Shown one piece after another: positions 61,801 to 64,000 of a DNA stretch of 64,000 nt; position 1 is the stretch's first letter, and each line of letters opens with the position of its first letter. The DNA lies in the NCBI RefSeq assembly GCF_963576545.1, contig NC_083636.1, forward strand, positions 3,276,383 through 3,340,382, written 5' to 3'. The stretch is from Limanda limanda. Taxonomy: Eukaryota; Chordata; Actinopteri; Pleuronectiformes; Pleuronectidae. A model generated the notes under the pieces. The model had not been told where the DNA came from and made no database searches. It saw only the letters and a list, made by a program, of their open reading frames with translations. A program made the position numbers and the translations under genes.

Positions 61801-62426
61801 GCCATCTTTCCAAGGACTTTCAAAACAAAACCCAAACACCGCTGCTGTGTTTTCACAAGTTTCCGAGATTGAAAGCGATACCAAGGCGCTGATGTAAGAC
61901 CTGGGAGGAGCCGGGTGTCTCTCACTCATCCTGGTATAACACCTGAGCTTCAGAACTGATACCAGGGCTGAGGAATGTGAAAAGTTCAACAGCCTTGTCT
62001 AAATAAAAAGCTCAATTCCCAGTTGAGTAAATCAGGAATAAAACACAAAGTTTTCAAGGCCATTTACAACATTATGGGCAAAAACAGTACAATCGATTCT
62101 GCAGCTACTCCAGCGTGGTAAGTGGATACTCACAGATATAGTAGTACTCTCTGCCGGGGCGGAACTCAAAGCCCAAGGAGAAGGGGGTGAAGAGCTGGAA
62201 CTTCTCGGAGAACTTGAGCGGCCCGTTGGGCGACAGCGGCCGGTTGCACTCCCAGCGCTTGAAGCCTTTGGCCGTGTGGTCGCAGGAGCTGTAGCCGTCG
62301 TAGTTCACCATGTAGAGGATGTAGCGCTCGGCCCGCTCGTCCGCCACCGGGCCGGTGTAGTGCGGACAGTACACGTCAAGGTAGTCGTTGATGCACACGT
62401 CGATGTGGTAGTCGCCCCGGTAAAAC
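53443..62426 (-). CDS. efna5: ephrin-A5, exons 2-5 (5' exon outside window)
   Basis: Four exons on the - strand: 62426-62134 (293 nt), 54527-54462 (66 nt), 54368-54288 (81 nt) and 53567-53443 (125 nt), all with AG/GT borders and compatible phases. They give about 188 residues from [10 protein letters not shown] to a hydrophobic C-terminus. The receptor-binding domain matches ephrin-A5 ([47 protein letters not shown]), followed by [17 protein letters not shown]. The NSLEP and HESPEPARR stalk motifs are typical of A5 and exclude A2. Cysteines in VCIND, VYCPHY, SSCDH, WECNR and RRSC are kept. The protein is a GPI-anchored ligand of EphA receptors (and EphB2) at the cell surface, acting in repulsive axon guidance. 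Exon 1, with the signal peptide and RYAVYWN, lies past position 64000. Which teleost duplicate this is (a or b) cannot be told here. Confidence 0.93.
54200..54262. repeat. CA microsatellite in efna5 intron 4
   Basis: CA repeat with a few CG interruptions; GT-rich on the transcribed strand, directly downstream of the cassette exon donor. Confidence 0.93.
54288..54368 (-). CDS. efna5: efna5 exon 4: 81-nt in-frame cassette
   Basis: Encodes [20 protein letters not shown] and NSLEPR (27 codons including split ones). Length 81 is divisible by 3 and both flanking introns have the same phase, so skipping keeps the frame. Mammalian ephrin-A5 has a short isoform lacking the corresponding 27 residues. 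The donor is GTGGGT and the acceptor CCCTCAG. A CA microsatellite (54200-54262) lies about 25 nt after the donor. Confidence 0.9.
54462..54527 (-). CDS. efna5: efna5 exon 3 (66 nt)
   Basis: Reads [20 protein letters not shown] and Q after the split TCC codon. It supplies the last strand and cysteine of the receptor-binding domain. The donor is GTGAGT and the acceptor TCCACAG. The intron to exon 4 is only 93 bp. Confidence 0.92.
54875..54907. repeat. perfect 13-bp intronic inverted repeat
   Basis: ACCTTCACTCAGA (54875-54887), loop CTTAGAC, TCTGAGTGAAGGT (54895-54907). It lies in efna5 intron 2, about 350 nt upstream of exon 3. Confidence 0.88.
55369..55931. mobile_element. hAT-type non-autonomous transposon with 8-bp target duplication
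   Basis: The ends are CTGAGGTGTAAAG and, inverted, CTTTTTACACCTCTG. The 8-bp sequence GCACTGAT flanks both sides (55361-55368 and 55932-55939), the duplication length typical of hAT elements. The body (563 bp) has many TACTTTTACTTGAGTA-like motifs known from fish hAT MITEs and no transposase. It sits in efna5 intron 2. Confidence 0.85.
55970..56252. repeat. two CA microsatellites
   Basis: CA runs at 55970-56049 and 56168-56252, separated by about 120 bp of unique sequence. Intronic to efna5. Confidence 0.96.
58839..58890. repeat. CT microsatellite
   Basis: About 26 pure CT units. Confidence 0.96.
61665..61707. repeat. GGA microsatellite
   Basis: GATGAGGATGAG followed by about 12 GGA units. 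Confidence 0.93.
62134..62426 (-). CDS. efna5: efna5 exon 2: receptor-binding domain (293 nt)
   Basis: From the split codon before [10 protein letters not shown] to YYYI plus the first base of the next codon. The acceptor is TCCTGAAG and the donor GTGAGT. It contains four of the conserved ephrin cysteines and the G-H loop region [13 protein letters not shown] that enters the Eph receptor pocket. Confidence 0.94.
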
Positions 62427-62429
62427 CTT

Positions 62430-64000
62430 CAGGAGGAGGAGAGAGAGGAGGAATTTAGAACGTATGCAGAGAGAAGTATATTTAAATATTTGGGGAGGAA
62501 ATAGCATAAAAGTTGTTGTTCATCAACTTGAAAGTTATTTGACGGGAGAATCTGTTATTCAAAATAACAGAACTAAGTATTCTGATGAAATAAATCTCAA
62601 GCTTTAACGTGTGTGAACACAGTTAAAATTGTATTTGAAGATTTAGATTTTAAAACATTCTCCCAACCAACTTCCTTCAATCTATAGACCTTGAAATTAA
62701 ATATTCTGCCTCTCAAAGTTTTATATTTTGGTCCTAAAGTGATGTCCTCAGTGAATCTCAAGTCTTGAGTCCTTATTTTCATGATTTAAAGACGTCTGTG
62801 ATGCAAACTACATTTCTATCAGTGACAGTAAAAGGTGTTTATCAGAAGTATGTGAGGTCAGTCCTCCAGGGTCGAGGTATTTCTAAGCACAAAGGTATAA
62901 CTGCACATATTGAAGATGTCTTTATGTTACAAAGCTTCTTCAGTTCTGATGTTACACTTACACAGGGTCAAGAGCTGCGTTTCATCGACTTCAAGAAAAA
63001 ACACATTGAAGCTGTAAATCAGGTTTTCAGGTCCGGAGCTCTGAGAGATAGATTCATACGATCCCGTGTTTCATTTACGCAGAAGGAACATGACTCTGGA
63101 ATCAGCTCAAACCACAGTGAACACAGATTGTGTTTGTGTGCATTGAAACAAACGTCATGGATCTGGAGTCGGTCGTGTGGTTCTCGAGGTGCAGATGCAA
63201 ATATTATTCCCACAACGGCTTCATACAGAAAACAACCATGTGATCGTGACCTTTCCTAATGATTTATTAATCGTTCACATTTCCTCTCCCTGCAGCATCA
63301 TGCTCTGTGGCTTGTGCACATTTAAGACTCAAGGGCACATCAGAAGAAGTAGTTATAGTCTGCAGATGATGATTTGTGTCCTTCGCCCTCGATGCTTCGC
63401 TACGGAATCACAAAGAAACCTTGAGTATCTCAGCGAAGCCACAACAGAAGAAGAAAATCGACTTAATGCGTTTCGCAAACTGAGGCCGAACTTTTAAAAG
63501 ACACACGTTCACGCTGCGGCTGCTCTGGTTTCATTCCCCGGGTCTCATCACGTCAGTCACAATCATCCCCGGCCTCTCATGGGACCCCGATGAAACCCCC
63601 CCTGCAAGACCCCCAGCCCCCCCGCCCGCCATGCCGCGGCACAAACCTCCCACCACACACACACACCGCTCGTCAGTCCTGAGCCATATATCAATGTTTA
63701 GTGCTCAGCGGTGATGACTTATGCCGGTGCTGGAATTAAAGTCCCCTAGCGTTACAGGGCTAATCCCCTGGTTAGCACGAGCCTGTAGCAGCTTTAGGAG
63801 GATCCCTCCCTCTGCAGAATGAGATTTTCATTAGCCTGATATGACAGCTTGATGAAGGAGCCCCTGGTGGAATCTCTCCGAGAGTCTGGGAAAGTGAACC
63901 ATCGACTCCACAGATCTTCTACCGCCGCCCGGTGTTTACTGTAAACCGAGCGGACGGGAGAAAGGGCGGAAAAAAAAAAGAGCGGCAGCGAGAAATGCCA
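62430..64000. other. efna5 intron 1 (3' part)
   Basis: Upstream of the exon 2 acceptor. No trace of efna5 exon 1 (signal peptide and RYAVYWN) was found on the - strand. The + strand frame of 164 codons (62765-63259) has no recognisable domain. Confidence 0.6.
63660..63920. promoter_or_regulatory. candidate conserved intronic element
   Basis: Non-repetitive block with GGGCTAATCCCCTGGTTAGC (OTX/PITX-like TAATCC), CATATATCAATGTTTAGTGC and TTTTCATTAGCCTGATATGA. Its texture is like a developmental enhancer in the large first intron of efna5. Not verified. Confidence 0.35.

Larger units (their letters stand above)
56260..62100. other. efna5 intron 2, remainder
   Basis: No further exon is supported between exons 3 and 2. 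Contents: (ACAAC)n at 57607-57640, CT microsatellites at 58839-58890 and 60838-60862, a GC-rich block at 58960-59110, a short (TGTC)n at 59577-59602 and a GGA repeat at 61665-61707. Open frames here follow low-complexity sequence. Confidence 0.6.

Noticed and set aside
53443..62426. Assignment to ephrin-A2 instead of A5
   Set aside because: The receptor-binding domain also resembles A2, but [10 protein letters not shown], the NSLEP/HESPEP stalk and the hydrophobic end fit A5.
62765..63259. 164-codon + strand frame
   Set aside because: No domain recognised, and it lies in efna5 intron 1; length alone is weak evidence.

Overview
The window reads as nuclear DNA of a teleost fish, most likely a percomorph. 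Three things point there: compact spliced vertebrate genes, very many CA/GT, GGA, GA and TATC microsatellites, and dispersed repeats of a kind familiar from fish genomes. There are no operons, ribosome binding sites, CRISPR arrays or phage genes. About 95% of the window is non-coding.

Layout. (1) 110-2240: a complete three-exon gadd45 gene, gamma-like, on the + strand. It has a CCAAT/TATA promoter and a long AT-rich 3' region made of about ten regularly spaced hairpins, closed by a poly(A) signal at 2211. (2) 2240-36060: a desert of about 34 kb with dispersed repeats, MITE-like elements, several motif-dense blocks that look like conserved non-coding DNA, and a 2.87-kb alternating TATC/GTCT satellite (9531-12396). 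(3) 36060-40462: a tandem pair of single-exon genes on the - strand for a protein family I do not recognise. One copy is full length (488 aa, basic, helical). The other is a 3'-truncated copy of 227 aa that carries the same upstream DNA. (4) 40462-49860: a second non-coding stretch with two strong candidate conserved elements (41400-41710 and 45490-46190), retroposon debris and a Tc1-like MITE. (5) 49860-64000: the 3' part of an ephrin-A5 gene (efna5) on the - strand. Exons 2 to 5 are present; exon 1 (signal peptide) lies beyond the right edge. The 3' UTR may reach about 3.5 kb.

Function. gadd45g-type proteins are small stress and differentiation regulators. Ephrin-A5 is a GPI-anchored Eph-receptor ligand used in axon guidance and tissue boundaries. 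Nothing shows that the three loci work together. The candidate conserved blocks between them could be long-range enhancers of efna5, of gadd45 or of a gene outside the window.

The observations most worth following are the covarying hairpin array behind gadd45, the unrecognised tandem gene family with its truncated copy, a hAT-type element with a perfect 8-bp target duplication in an efna5 intron, an element flanked by a 27-bp duplication at 26 kb, and repeated CTCF-like cores carried on dispersed repeats.
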